41,470 nt of DNA from an uncultured Alloprevotella sp. (GTDB taxonomy: Bacteria > Bacteroidota > Bacteroidia > Bacteroidales > Bacteroidaceae), in assembly GCA_944322095.1 (NCBI GenBank), contig CALUNU010000018.1, forward strand, positions 1-41,470. Direction: 5' to 3'. Each line of letters starts with the position of its first letter. Positions within the stretch are counted from its first letter, which is position 1. The notes under the pieces are model-generated. The model searched no databases. It saw only the letters and a list, made by a program, of their open reading frames with translations, and was not told the origin of the DNA. Both the position numbers and the translations under genes were made by a program. Positions 25,834 through 33,488 of this stretch are shown one piece after another.

Positions 25834-26217
25834 TCAACGGCAGGCGATACACTCTATTTCGACGCGTGCCCCCTTGGGCAGCGTTTTCACGGCCATGGCC
25901 GAACGTGCCGGGGCCACCCCTTCGAAGAAGGAGGCATAAGCCTCGTTCATCTCGGCAAAGTCGGCCATATCTGCTAGGAAGACGGTTGTCTTCACGACGT
26001 GCTCCATCGTGAGGCCCGTGGCGGCCAGTATGTTCTTGATGTTGGTGAGCGAGCGGCGCGTCAGCTCCTTGACTCCGCCGGGCTCAAACTCGCCCGTGGC
26101 GGGATCGACGGGCAGCTGGCCCGACACGAACACCATGTCGCCCACCTCGATAGCTTGGCTGTAAGGGCCGATGGCCGCGGGGGCGTTTTTCGTTGCAATT
26201 GCCTTTTTCATATCCAT
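25834..26217 (-). CDS. ridA: RidA family enamine/imine deaminase
   Basis: A 127-aa trimeric enzyme that hydrolyses reactive 2-aminoacrylate-type enamines released by PLP enzymes. It shows IGPYSQAI (16-23), FVSGQLPVDP (30-39), Arg105 in PARSAM, which binds the substrate carboxylate, and Glu121 in VEIECIA. These fit the archetypal RidA class. A second ATG two codons in is an alternative start. It is a monocistronic unit with its own terminator, upstream of the LOG gene and downstream of the S9 peptidase on the same strand. Confidence 0.94.
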   Translation of the reverse strand: MDMKKAIATKNAPAAIGPYSQAIEVGDMVFVSGQLPVDPATGEFEPGGVKELTRRSLTNIKNILAATGLTMEHVVKTTVFLADMADFAEMNEAYASFFEGVAPARSAMAVKTLPKGARVEIECIACR

Positions 26218-26307
26218 ATAGTTTTAGGTCTTTTCGTTTGTCGTTGTGGCCCGAATGTGCGGTTTCATCGCAGGTTCGGGCCCTGTATGTTCATGCCGCG
26301 GGCGGGG

Positions 26308-28482
26308 TCACTTCAAGTAATCCTCGAAGTAGCGCGTGATGCGCTCGTGCAGGTGTATCATGTCGCGGCCCATCATGTTGTGCTCCTGGCCGGGATAGAC
26401 GAAATAGTCGGGCTGCGTGCCGGTGTCCTCGCAGGCGCGCAGGAAGCTCAGGCTGTGCTGCATGACGCAGACGGGGTCGTTGTATCCCACGATAATCTGC
26501 AAGCGTCCCTTCAGGTTTTTGGCTTTGCCCAGCAGGCTCGACGACGCATATCCGTCGGGGTTTTCCTGCGGCGTGTCCATGTAGCGCTCGCCGTACATCA
26601 CTTCGTAGAATTTCCAGTCGATGACGGGGCCGCCGGCCACGCCCACCTTGAACACGTCGGGATGCGTGCACATGAGGTTCACCGTCATGAAGCCGCCGAA
26701 CGACCATCCGTGCACGCCGAGGCGGTCCATGTCGACGTAGGGCAGCGTGCGCAAAAAGTTGACGCCGCGCATCTGATCCTTCATCTCCTCGTCGCCCAGA
26801 TGGCGGAAGGTGCAGTTTTCAAAGGCCAGTCCGCGGTCGGTCGAGCCGCGGTTGTCGAGCACGAAAATCACATAGCCCTTCTGCGCCATGTAGGCCTCCC
26901 AGCCGCGCATCATGTAGTGGCGGCTCTCGTCGACGTTGCGCAGGCCGGGGCCTCCGTAGACGTAGACCACGGTGGGATATTTCTTCGTCGGGTCGAAGTC
27001 CACGGGCTTCACCAGGCGGTAGTAGAGGTCGGTCGAGTCGTCGGCGGCCTTGATGCTGCCGCACGTCACCTCGGGCACGGCGTATCCTTCCCACGGGTCG
27101 GCCGAGGTGACGAGGTTGAGCTGCGTGGCCTTGGCCGTGCTGACCAGGTCGGTCTTCAGCACCACGTCGGGCGACGACCAGCGGTCGCACAGATAGGCGC
27201 CCGAGGCCGAGAGCGTGGCGTTGTGTACGCCCGTGCCGCCGTCGAGCAGCGTGCGCCGGCCGTTTTTCAGGCTCACGGCGTAGTAGTTGTAGCGCAGGGG
27301 CGACGCCTCGGTGCTGCGTATGATGACGCTGCGCGTTTTTTCGTTGAAGCCCACCAGGTCGGTCACGACGAAGCTGCCGCTGGTGAGCTGCTTGAGCTCG
27401 CGTCCCTTCACGTCGAAGAGATACAGGTGGTTATAGCCGTCGCGCTCGCTCTGATAGATAAACTTTTCGTCGTCCCAGGGCAGGAAGGTGATGGGGTGCA
27501 TCGGGTGCACATATTTGGGGTGCGTCTCGGTGTAGAGCACGGCGCGGCGCTCGCCCGTTGCGGCGTCGTAGGCCACGAGCTCGGCCTTGTCCTGCGTGCG
27601 CGGCAGCTCAATCATATAGATGGTGCGGCCGTCGGGTGCCCAGGCGATGTTGGTAAAGTAGCGGTCGGTCGGGTCGCCAGCCTGCAAATAGACGGTGGTG
27701 CCGGCCTCGACGTCGTAGACGCCCACCGTCACCTTGTGGCTCGTCATGCCGGCCATGGGATATTTCTCGGGGGCGGGTTGCGCCACGCGGTGGGCGATGT
27801 CGACCAGTGGAAAGTCGGTCACCATGCTCTGGTCCATGCGGTAGAAGGCGAGCTTGCTGCCGTCGGGGCTCCAATAGGTGCCCTTGCTGATGCCAAACTC
27901 GTCGCGGTGAACCGAGCGGCCATACACGAGCTCGCGCGAGCCGTCGGTCGTCACCTGGTGTTCGCGGCCGTCGGCCGTGGCTACGTAGAGGTTCCAGTTG
28001 CGCACGTAGGCCTCGCTGTACGACGCCGTGCTCAGGTCGCGGGCCTCGCCGGCCTTGCGGGCGATGCGGCGCAGCATCTTGCCGGCCTGCCAGTCGAAGA
28101 GCAGGGTTTCGCGGGCCGTCGTGAGCAACACGTGTGGCTTGCCGGCCTCGGGGAAGCGGGCATAATAGAGACTGCGCACCACGGCGTCGGAAGCCACGCC
28201 CTCGCCCAGCGCCTTGTTGACGTCGGACAGATGGAACAGAGCCTTCGGCTCCGTCTTGCGCCCGCGCTCGTCGGTGAGCAGGCGCACTTCGTCCTGGTCG
28301 AGCTCCACCAGGCAGTCGCCCCACCAGGCTGTAAAGAGGGTTTTGGGCCGCAGGTTCCAGAAGGTGTCGCCCCCGGAAAGCAGGTCGTTGAGGGTGAACG
28401 TTTTTTTCGTCTGTGACATAGCAGGAAGGCAGGCCAGCAGGAGCGCAATGGCCGTCAGCCAGATTGATTTCCGTTTAAACAT
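26308..28482 (-). CDS. Dipeptidyl peptidase IV-type S9 protease, exported
   Basis: A 724-aa serine exopeptidase. A signal peptide covers ~1-23 (MSQ context). An eight-bladed beta-propeller domain (DPPIV_N, ~60-480) follows, then an alpha/beta-hydrolase domain (~500-724). The catalytic triad is Ser594 (GWSFGG), Asp669 (YNDP) and His701 (QEHNMMG). DPP-IV enzymes cut Xaa-Pro dipeptides from peptides in the periplasm, serving peptide nutrition. The frame is open 318 bp upstream inside the methyltransferase gene; the ATG at 28482 starts the signal peptide and lies 4 bp after the methyltransferase stop, so the two are probably co-transcribed. Confidence 0.94.
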   Translation of the reverse strand: MFKRKSIWLTAIALLLACLPAMSQTKKTFTLNDLLSGGDTFWNLRPKTLFTAWWGDCLVELDQDEVRLLTDERGRKTEPKALFHLSDVNKALGEGVASDAVVRSLYYARFPEAGKPHVLLTTARETLLFDWQAGKMLRRIARKAGEARDLSTASYSEAYVRNWNLYVATADGREHQVTTDGSRELVYGRSVHRDEFGISKGTYWSPDGSKLAFYRMDQSMVTDFPLVDIAHRVAQPAPEKYPMAGMTSHKVTVGVYDVEAGTTVYLQAGDPTDRYFTNIAWAPDGRTIYMIELPRTQDKAELVAYDAATGERRAVLYTETHPKYVHPMHPITFLPWDDEKFIYQSERDGYNHLYLFDVKGRELKQLTSGSFVVTDLVGFNEKTRSVIIRSTEASPLRYNYYAVSLKNGRRTLLDGGTGVHNATLSASGAYLCDRWSSPDVVLKTDLVSTAKATQLNLVTSADPWEGYAVPEVTCGSIKAADDSTDLYYRLVKPVDFDPTKKYPTVVYVYGGPGLRNVDESRHYMMRGWEAYMAQKGYVIFVLDNRGSTDRGLAFENCTFRHLGDEEMKDQMRGVNFLRTLPYVDMDRLGVHGWSFGGFMTVNLMCTHPDVFKVGVAGGPVIDWKFYEVMYGERYMDTPQENPDGYASSSLLGKAKNLKGRLQIIVGYNDPVCVMQHSLSFLRACEDTGTQPDYFVYPGQEHNMMGRDMIHLHERITRYFEDYLK

Positions 28483-28486
28483 ATCG

Positions 28487-30100
28487 TCAGTCGTTTTCAG
28501 GTTTGTCGTCAAAAGGCGCATGGCCGTTGCCCCGGCGGCCATAGCCTCCCTCACGGCGACCGTAGCCACCCTCACGGCGACCGTAGCCACCCTCGCGGCG
28601 GCCGTAGCCTCCCTCGCGGCGGCCGTTGTCGCCGTCGCGGCGGCCATAACCTCCCTCGCGGCGGGGGGCGTCGTCGTTGCGGCGGCCGTAGCCTCCCTCG
28701 CGGCGGGCGGGCCGTCCTCCGTCGCGTGCGTCGCCGCGGAAGCGGGCACCGCGTCCGCCCTCACCGCGCTGGCCGCGGGCGGGGTTGAAGTTGCGCTCAA
28801 ACTCGATGTGCTTGCGGCGCAGATAGTCGGTCACCTCATCGTTTTCGCCGGCCTCGTCGTCGGTCTTGCGGTTGAAGTCGCGGTTTTGCTTAAAGCGCTT
28901 TTTCTCCGCCATGCGGCGGCGCTCCTCGGCCGTCTTGATGTCGCCGCCACCGGCCCGGAAGCGGTCCATGGCGCCGTCGAAGAGCTGGTATTTTCTAAAC
29001 TCGCAGTCGATCGAGCCGTTCACCAAAGGCACCTTGAAACTGGGGCGCAGGCCCATCTCGTCGAAGAGCTCTTCCTTGCCCGAGATCACCCAGGCATCGT
29101 TTCCCGTGAAGGCATGCTTCAGGCGCTCGCCCAGGGCGCGATACACGGCGTGGAGGTCGGCCGGCGCCAGGCGCTCGCCATAGGGCGGGTTGGTAATCAT
29201 GATGGCCGGCGCGGCGGGTTGGGAGAACTTGCGTATGTCCTGCTGCTGCAAAACGATACAATCGGCCACGCCGGCGCTTTTAGCGTTGGCCGTGGCAGCC
29301 TCGATGGCCGGCAGGTTCAGGTCGTAGCCATATATCTTGTGGTCGAAGGGGCGTTCCTGCGAGTCGTCGTTGTAGATGCGGTCGAGCAGGTTGCGGTCGA
29401 AGTCCTTCCACCGCTCAAAGCCGAAGCTCTTGCGAAACACGCCCGGATAGATGTTTCGGGCCATGAGAGCGGCCTCGATGAGGATGGTGCCCGAGCCGCA
29501 GAAGGGGTCGACGAGGTCCGACCGGAAGTCCCATCCCGAGAGCTTCACGAGAGCGGCCGCCAGCACCTCGTTGATGGGCGCCTCGACGGTGGCCACGCGA
29601 TAGCCGCGCAGGTGGAGGCTGTCGCCCGAGGAGTCGAGCGAGAGCGTGCAGCTGGTTTCGGCCACGTGTATGTTGAGACGGATGTCGGGGTTGGTGATGC
29701 AGATGTTGGGGCGCTTGCCTTGCGTCTCGCGGAAATAGTCGACGATGGCGTCCTTCACCTTATAGGCCACGAACTTGGAGTGGCGGAACTCCTGCGAGTA
29801 GACCACGGAGTCGACGGCGAACGAGGTTTCCAGGTCGAGATAGCGGCTCCAATCGATCGACTTCACGGCCTGATAGACGTCGTCGGCATCTTTCGCCTCG
29901 AAGTGCTTGATGGGTTTCAGGATGCGCACGGCCGTGCGCAGACAGAAGTTGGCCCTGTACATCATCTCGCGGTCGCCGCTGAACGACACCATGCGGCGGC
30001 CAATCTGTATATCGTCGGCACCCAGCTCCGTCAGCTCTTGCGCCAAGACCTCTTCAAGGCCTTGAAAAGTCTTGGCGATGAGTTCAAATTTTTCTTCCAT
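28487..30100 (-). CDS. THUMP-domain class I SAM-dependent RNA methyltransferase with Gly-Arg-Tyr repeat tail
   Basis: A 537-aa protein related to the N-terminal half of RlmL (23S rRNA m2G2445). A ferredoxin-like/THUMP region spans ~1-160. A UPF0020 methyltransferase domain spans ~165-390, with DPFCGSGTILIEAALMA as SAM site and the catalytic NPPY at 304-307, typical of N2-guanine methylation. A basic linker follows, and then residues 467-522 form REGGYGR heptads, the last four contiguous. That tail resembles RGG-type RNA-binding extensions seen on some RNA helicases and methyltransferases. The ATG at 30100 gives a normal N terminus; a TACCTTTG promoter element lies 114 bp upstream. The S9 peptidase gene follows after 4 bp. 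Confidence 0.9.
   Translation of the reverse strand: MEEKFELIAKTFQGLEEVLAQELTELGADDIQIGRRMVSFSGDREMMYRANFCLRTAVRILKPIKHFEAKDADDVYQAVKSIDWSRYLDLETSFAVDSVVYSQEFRHSKFVAYKVKDAIVDYFRETQGKRPNICITNPDIRLNIHVAETSCTLSLDSSGDSLHLRGYRVATVEAPINEVLAAALVKLSGWDFRSDLVDPFCGSGTILIEAALMARNIYPGVFRKSFGFERWKDFDRNLLDRIYNDDSQERPFDHKIYGYDLNLPAIEAATANAKSAGVADCIVLQQQDIRKFSQPAAPAIMITNPPYGERLAPADLHAVYRALGERLKHAFTGNDAWVISGKEELFDEMGLRPSFKVPLVNGSIDCEFRKYQLFDGAMDRFRAGGGDIKTAEERRRMAEKKRFKQNRDFNRKTDDEAGENDEVTDYLRRKHIEFERNFNPARGQRGEGGRGARFRGDARDGGRPARREGGYGRRNDDAPRREGGYGRRDGDNGRREGGYGRREGGYGRREGGYGRREGGYGRRGNGHAPFDDKPEND
28535..28702 (-). repeat. In-gene 21-bp repeats encoding REGGYGR heptads
   Basis: Eight heptad-length units in frame (residues 467-522). 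Six read REGGYGR and two are diverged spacers (RNDDAPR, RDGDNGR). The final four copies are contiguous and nearly identical in DNA, so the number may vary between strains by slippage. Confidence 0.9.
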
Positions 30101-30214
30101 TTATATTTTTAATCGTTGTATGCTATGTCGGGCGCAACACGGGCCGGGCCCTGCCTTCCGCCACGTACGGGCACGCCCCGGCCGCCGGCCTGCACGCACC
30201 CCACGCTATTCGTG

Positions 30215-30222
30215 CAAAGGTA
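30215..30222 (-). promoter_or_regulatory. Promoter -7 element (TACCTTTG) for the RNA methyltransferase operon
   Basis: An exact TAnnTTTG match on the minus strand, 114 bp before the ATG at 30100. No clear -33 element. The leader is GC-rich. Confidence 0.55.
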
Positions 30223-30323
30223 AATATTAATTTCTGAACGATGCGCATCTGGGGACGTAAAACGGCCGCGGGGAACGTCCGGCGGGCGGGTGTGCAGCCA
30301 TGACGCCGGATGCCCGGGCGGGT

Positions 30324-30345
30324 GAGACGCGATGAATCGCGTCTC
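30324..30345. repeat. Short perfect palindrome (GAGACGCGAT hairpin)
   Basis: Arms GAGACGCGAT (30324-30333) and ATCGCGTCTC (30336-30345) are perfect 10-bp inverted repeats around a GA centre. From memory, near-identical GAGACGCGAT palindromes occur as intergenic repeats in many unrelated bacteria. Only one copy is in this window. Confidence 0.8.
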
Positions 30346-30397
30346 TACGCGGCGGACGCCCCCTGCTGCGGGGCTGCGGGTGTTTCCGGCGCGGCGC

Positions 30398-30745
30398 CAT
30401 TTTTTTAACACGGAGAATGCGGAATTTTCGCCCGCACGCTCCGTCGCTCACAAATGGGAGAAAATCAGAAACTCCTCATTTCCAACCACATCCGTGCGAC
30501 GCCTCGCCGCATGGACGCCCGAAAACGCGATTTTCGCCGCTATATGGCACGTTTCGGGGCTATTTTTCCATTAGAAACATCCCATGGATCGGAATTTCCA
30601 TGGGATGGATCGGCGATTCCATGGGATGGAACTCGAAATCCATGGGATGGATCGACGAATCAGCCGCATGGACGCACGAAAACAACGCTAAAAAGCGGAC
30701 GGCCATGGCCGTCCGCTTTAACGGTTTGACATATAGCGCACAGCC
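30398..30745 (+). repeat. Dispersed ~350-bp intergenic repeat, copy 2
   Basis: Same architecture as copy 1 but in plus orientation. The A block is at 30400-30470, ending AAAATCAGAA, followed by exactly 69 bp of divergent sequence (30471-30539). The 197-bp core (30540-30736) is bounded by CTATATGGCA and TGACATATAG (9 of 10 bases pair). The core carries the box array and a perfect 28-bp palindrome at 30692-30719 (arms AAAGCGGACGGCCA). On the minus strand this hairpin lies about 47 bp past the metallophosphoesterase stop and is followed by TTTTTA, so it may terminate that operon. Most of 30223-30766 is this element; no gene is convincing there. Confidence 0.87.
30576..30651 (+). repeat. Array of four 21-bp-spaced palindromic boxes (copy 2)
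   Basis: Boxes start at 30576 (degenerate, AACATCCCATGGA) and at 30597, 30618 and 30639 (TCCATGGGATGGA), exactly 21 bp apart. The final spacer core TCGAAA is shared with the other copies. Confidence 0.9.
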
Positions 30746-30766
30746 CCGCGCGGGGGCCTGGCTGTC

Positions 30767-31960
30767 TCAGAGCTCGATGGTGCGCACGGTGGCTCCCTCG
30801 GTGTCGCGCACGTGGAGCGTCAGGCGCTTGCCGCGCCGCACGAGCACGAGCATCGTGGCGCCCTTCATGCTCGGGCCGCCGCCGCGCACCACGGGGAAGG
30901 GGTTGCCCTTGCTCCCGGCTTCGAGGTAGCCAAAGCTGTGGACGTGGGCGCACAGGTCGACATCGAACGCCATGCGGCTCACGACGGGCTGCCACAGCTC
31001 CATGCAGGGCTGGTATTTGTCGGTGTTGAGCCAGAGGGGTATGTGGTGTACGAGCACGCGGCGCCCGGCGCGGCGGAAGGGGCGGCTGCGGCGCTCGGCT
31101 TGCAGGAAATCGACCTGCTCGCGGCGCAGGGCGGTGAAGTCGTTGAGCCCGTAATAGACCCACGTGCTGTCGGGCTTGTCTTCGCCGCAGTCGAGCATGA
31201 CGAAGCGCGTGTCGCCCCAGCTGAAAGCGCCGTAGGTGCGTCCGCCGGGATTGCCCAGCAGCGTGTGCATGCCAGAGGAATAGGCGTTGCGTATCTCGTG
31301 GTTGCCGCGCACGAACCACGTGGGGTGCTCGTCGCTGCGGGCCATGTCGGCGCAGGCGGCTATCATGCGCATGGCGTCGGCGCGCGTGGAGGGCTCGGGC
31401 AGGCAGTCGCCGTTGAAGATGACGAAGTCGTAGCGCATCGTGTCGAGCTGGGCGGCAAAGGCGTCCATCACCTTGGCCGACATGTGCAGGTCGTTGACGA
31501 TGACGGCGGTGAAGCTTTCCTCGTCGGGCGCGGGCAGGCGGAAGCTGCGGAAGGGCGTGCGCGCCGTGTCGCCGAAGGTTTTGTGATAGGCGTGGTTTTC
31601 GAGCAGTTCGACGGCGCAGACGCGGTAGACGTAGCGCTGGCCGGGCGTCAGGCCCGAAAGGTGGATGCGATGGGCCACGTCGTGCACGGCCTGCTGGCCG
31701 TCGACCAGCGTGCGGGCGCGTTGCAGGCGGGTGGTGTCGGGGCCATACTCGACCCACGTCACGGCGTGGCGCCGCGTCTGGAAGAGCACGTCGATGCTAC
31801 CCGGCTGCATGTCTTGCAGATAGGGGGCGGCATAGAGGAGAGAGTCGGCCCCCGACGGAGCAGGAGCGGGAGAGGCTACGGCTGCCGCGGGGGCAGCAAA
31901 AAAACTGCCGACGGCCAGACCAGCCGCCAGCAGACATGCGTGGGAAATGCGTGAAATCAT
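30767..31960 (-). CDS. Exported metallophosphoesterase with fibronectin-like N-terminal domain
   Basis: A 397-aa calcineurin-like phosphatase with a signal peptide (~1-30). A purple-acid-phosphatase-type N-terminal Ig/FN3 domain follows (~35-140; GLTPGQRYVYRV). The metallophosphoesterase domain has NDLHMS, FNGDCLPEP, RGNHEIRN, HHIPLW and AHVHSFGY, supplying the usual Asp, Asn and His metal ligands, so it should be active in the periplasm or at the cell surface. The substrate is unknown. The frame is open 240 bp upstream, but the ATG at 31960 begins the signal peptide. It is the last gene after cydAB and the 89-aa membrane protein on the same strand; co-transcription is inferred from short gaps (37 bp). 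Confidence 0.9.
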   Translation of the reverse strand: MISRISHACLLAAGLAVGSFFAAPAAAVASPAPAPSGADSLLYAAPYLQDMQPGSIDVLFQTRRHAVTWVEYGPDTTRLQRARTLVDGQQAVHDVAHRIHLSGLTPGQRYVYRVCAVELLENHAYHKTFGDTARTPFRSFRLPAPDEESFTAVIVNDLHMSAKVMDAFAAQLDTMRYDFVIFNGDCLPEPSTRADAMRMIAACADMARSDEHPTWFVRGNHEIRNAYSSGMHTLLGNPGGRTYGAFSWGDTRFVMLDCGEDKPDSTWVYYGLNDFTALRREQVDFLQAERRSRPFRRAGRRVLVHHIPLWLNTDKYQPCMELWQPVVSRMAFDVDLCAHVHSFGYLEAGSKGNPFPVVRGGGPSMKGATMLVLVRRGKRLTLHVRDTEGATVRTIEL

Positions 31961-31997
31961 AATGGGGATATGGGTGATTGTGCCCCGGCGGGGCTGT

Positions 31998-32267
31998 TTA
32001 TATCCAATGAAGGCCGACGGCTGCCGCAAAGATGAGGAAGAGCGGCGCCACGAGGTCGAACACAAGCGCCTTGACAAAGCGGCCGAAGCGGTGACGGCGC
32101 ACGAGGCCCGAGCGCAGATGGCGCACGAAGAGCCACAACCCCGAGGCCACGAGGCAGCAGCCCACGACGGCCAGCAGGCGGTAGAGCCCGGCGCTCTCAA
32201 ACACGCGGCTGTTGAAGCTATAGAGGATGTAGGAGAGCACCCAGATGAGGTTGTGCGTTTCCTGCAT
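31998..32267 (-). CDS. Small membrane protein of unknown function, downstream of cydB
   Basis: An 89-aa product I do not recognise. It has two or three hydrophobic spans (about 5-18, 27-48 and 65-88; LLAVVGCCLVASGLWLFV in the middle) separated by an Arg-rich cytoplasmic-type loop (RHLRSGLVRRHRFGRF). It lies 35 bp after cydB and 37 bp before the phosphoesterase gene on the same strand, so it is probably in the cytochrome bd operon. Accessory small subunits such as CydX exist in other phyla but are shorter and single-span; I do not claim homology. Confidence 0.65.
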   Translation of the reverse strand: MQETHNLIWVLSYILYSFNSRVFESAGLYRLLAVVGCCLVASGLWLFVRHLRSGLVRRHRFGRFVKALVFDLVAPLFLIFAAAVGLHWI

Positions 32268-32302
32268 GGCTTTCCTGCTGTTCTACACGGGGAGGGGCTG
32301 CC

Positions 32303-33451
32303 TCAATAACGGTGCTCGTCCTTGTCCAGTTCGCTGCGGGTGAGCGAGCGGCGGTCGATGGCGTGCCAGGCGTAGGCTATGTAGGCCAGCACGACGGGTA
32401 TGAGCAGCGACACCCAGGCCATCGTGCGCAGCGTGAACTCGCTCGAACAGCTGTTGCGCAGCGTGAGGGAGCTTTGCAGGTCGGCCGTCGAGGGATAGAA
32501 GGCCGTGTCGTTGTAGCCCGCCAGCAGCAGAAGGGCCAGCACGGCCAGCACCGTGCCGGCGCCGGCCGTCCAGATGCCGCGCACGAAGCGGGGGCTCATG
32601 AGGGTGCGCACCACGCCGTAGAGCACGAGCACGACGCCCAGCACAAAGACGACGGCCACGGCGGGCATGGCCACGAGGTTGTGCCAGTACTTATGGGGCG
32701 CAAGGCTCACGGCCTGCGTAACGGGGTCGACGGCATATCCCTCCTTGGTGAGCACGTAGACGACGAAGGCCACGAAGAGCACGACGAAAGGCACGGCGTC
32801 GGTGAGCACCTGCCGGCGGATGCGGGGCGCCAGGGCGGCATCGTCGACGTTGTTGATCAGGTAGAGGCTGCCCAGCGTGCGCGCCAGAAAAACGACGGCC
32901 AGGCCCAGGAGCCACACCCACGGGTTGGCCAGCGCGTCGAGGCCGTGCCAGGCGTTGGCCCAGCGGCTGATGACGGGGGCCGCCACGTCGGCCATGGCGC
33001 TCTTGCCCACAACGAAGGCCGAGCCCGTGAAGAACGTGGCCACCGCCACACCCAGCAGGAAGGGGCCCACAATGCCGTTGACAACGAGGAAGCGCCGGTA
33101 GACCGTGCGGCCCAACACGTTGCCGGGCTTCGACTGGAACTCGTAGGCCACGGCTTGCAGCACGAAGCTCACGAGGATGAGCATCCACAACCAGTAGGCC
33201 CCGCCGAAACTCGTGCTGTAAAACAGCGGGAACGAGGCGAAGAAGGCGCCGCCGAACGTGACGAGCGTCGTAAAGGTGAACTCCCACTTGCGGCCCGTGG
33301 AATTGACGATGAGGCGGCGCTCCTCTTCGTTGCCGCCCAGGGCAAAGATGAGCGAGTTGGCCCCCTGCACAAAGAGCAGGAAGACCAGCAGGCCGCCCAG
33401 CAGGGCTACGAGAAACCACCAGTATGCTTGGAGAAATGCGTATGTTATCAT
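32303..33451 (-). CDS. cydB: Cytochrome bd quinol oxidase subunit II
   Basis: A 382-aa polytopic membrane protein pairing with CydA. The N terminus YAFLQAYWWFLVALLGGLLVFLLF resembles CydB, and WKWEF-type segments (TGRKWEFTF), FYSTSFGGAYWLWML and late WVSLLIPVVLAYIAYAWHAID match Bacteroidota CydB. The complex oxidises quinol and reduces O2 to water, giving anaerobes oxygen scavenging and microaerobic respiration. It is separated from cydA by 37 bp. Confidence 0.94.
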   Translation of the reverse strand: MITYAFLQAYWWFLVALLGGLLVFLLFVQGANSLIFALGGNEEERRLIVNSTGRKWEFTFTTLVTFGGAFFASFPLFYSTSFGGAYWLWMLILVSFVLQAVAYEFQSKPGNVLGRTVYRRFLVVNGIVGPFLLGVAVATFFTGSAFVVGKSAMADVAAPVISRWANAWHGLDALANPWVWLLGLAVVFLARTLGSLYLINNVDDAALAPRIRRQVLTDAVPFVVLFVAFVVYVLTKEGYAVDPVTQAVSLAPHKYWHNLVAMPAVAVVFVLGVVLVLYGVVRTLMSPRFVRGIWTAGAGTVLAVLALLLLAGYNDTAFYPSTADLQSSLTLRNSCSSEFTLRTMAWVSLLIPVVLAYIAYAWHAIDRRSLTRSELDKDEHRY

Positions 33452-33488
33452 GTCGTGTCCGTTTGTTTAGGGGTCAGTAATGTTGCGT

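Noticed and set aside
31998..32267. 89-aa membrane protein as CydX
   Set aside because: CydX is about 30-50 residues with one helix; this protein is longer with two or three spans and no recognisable CydX motif.
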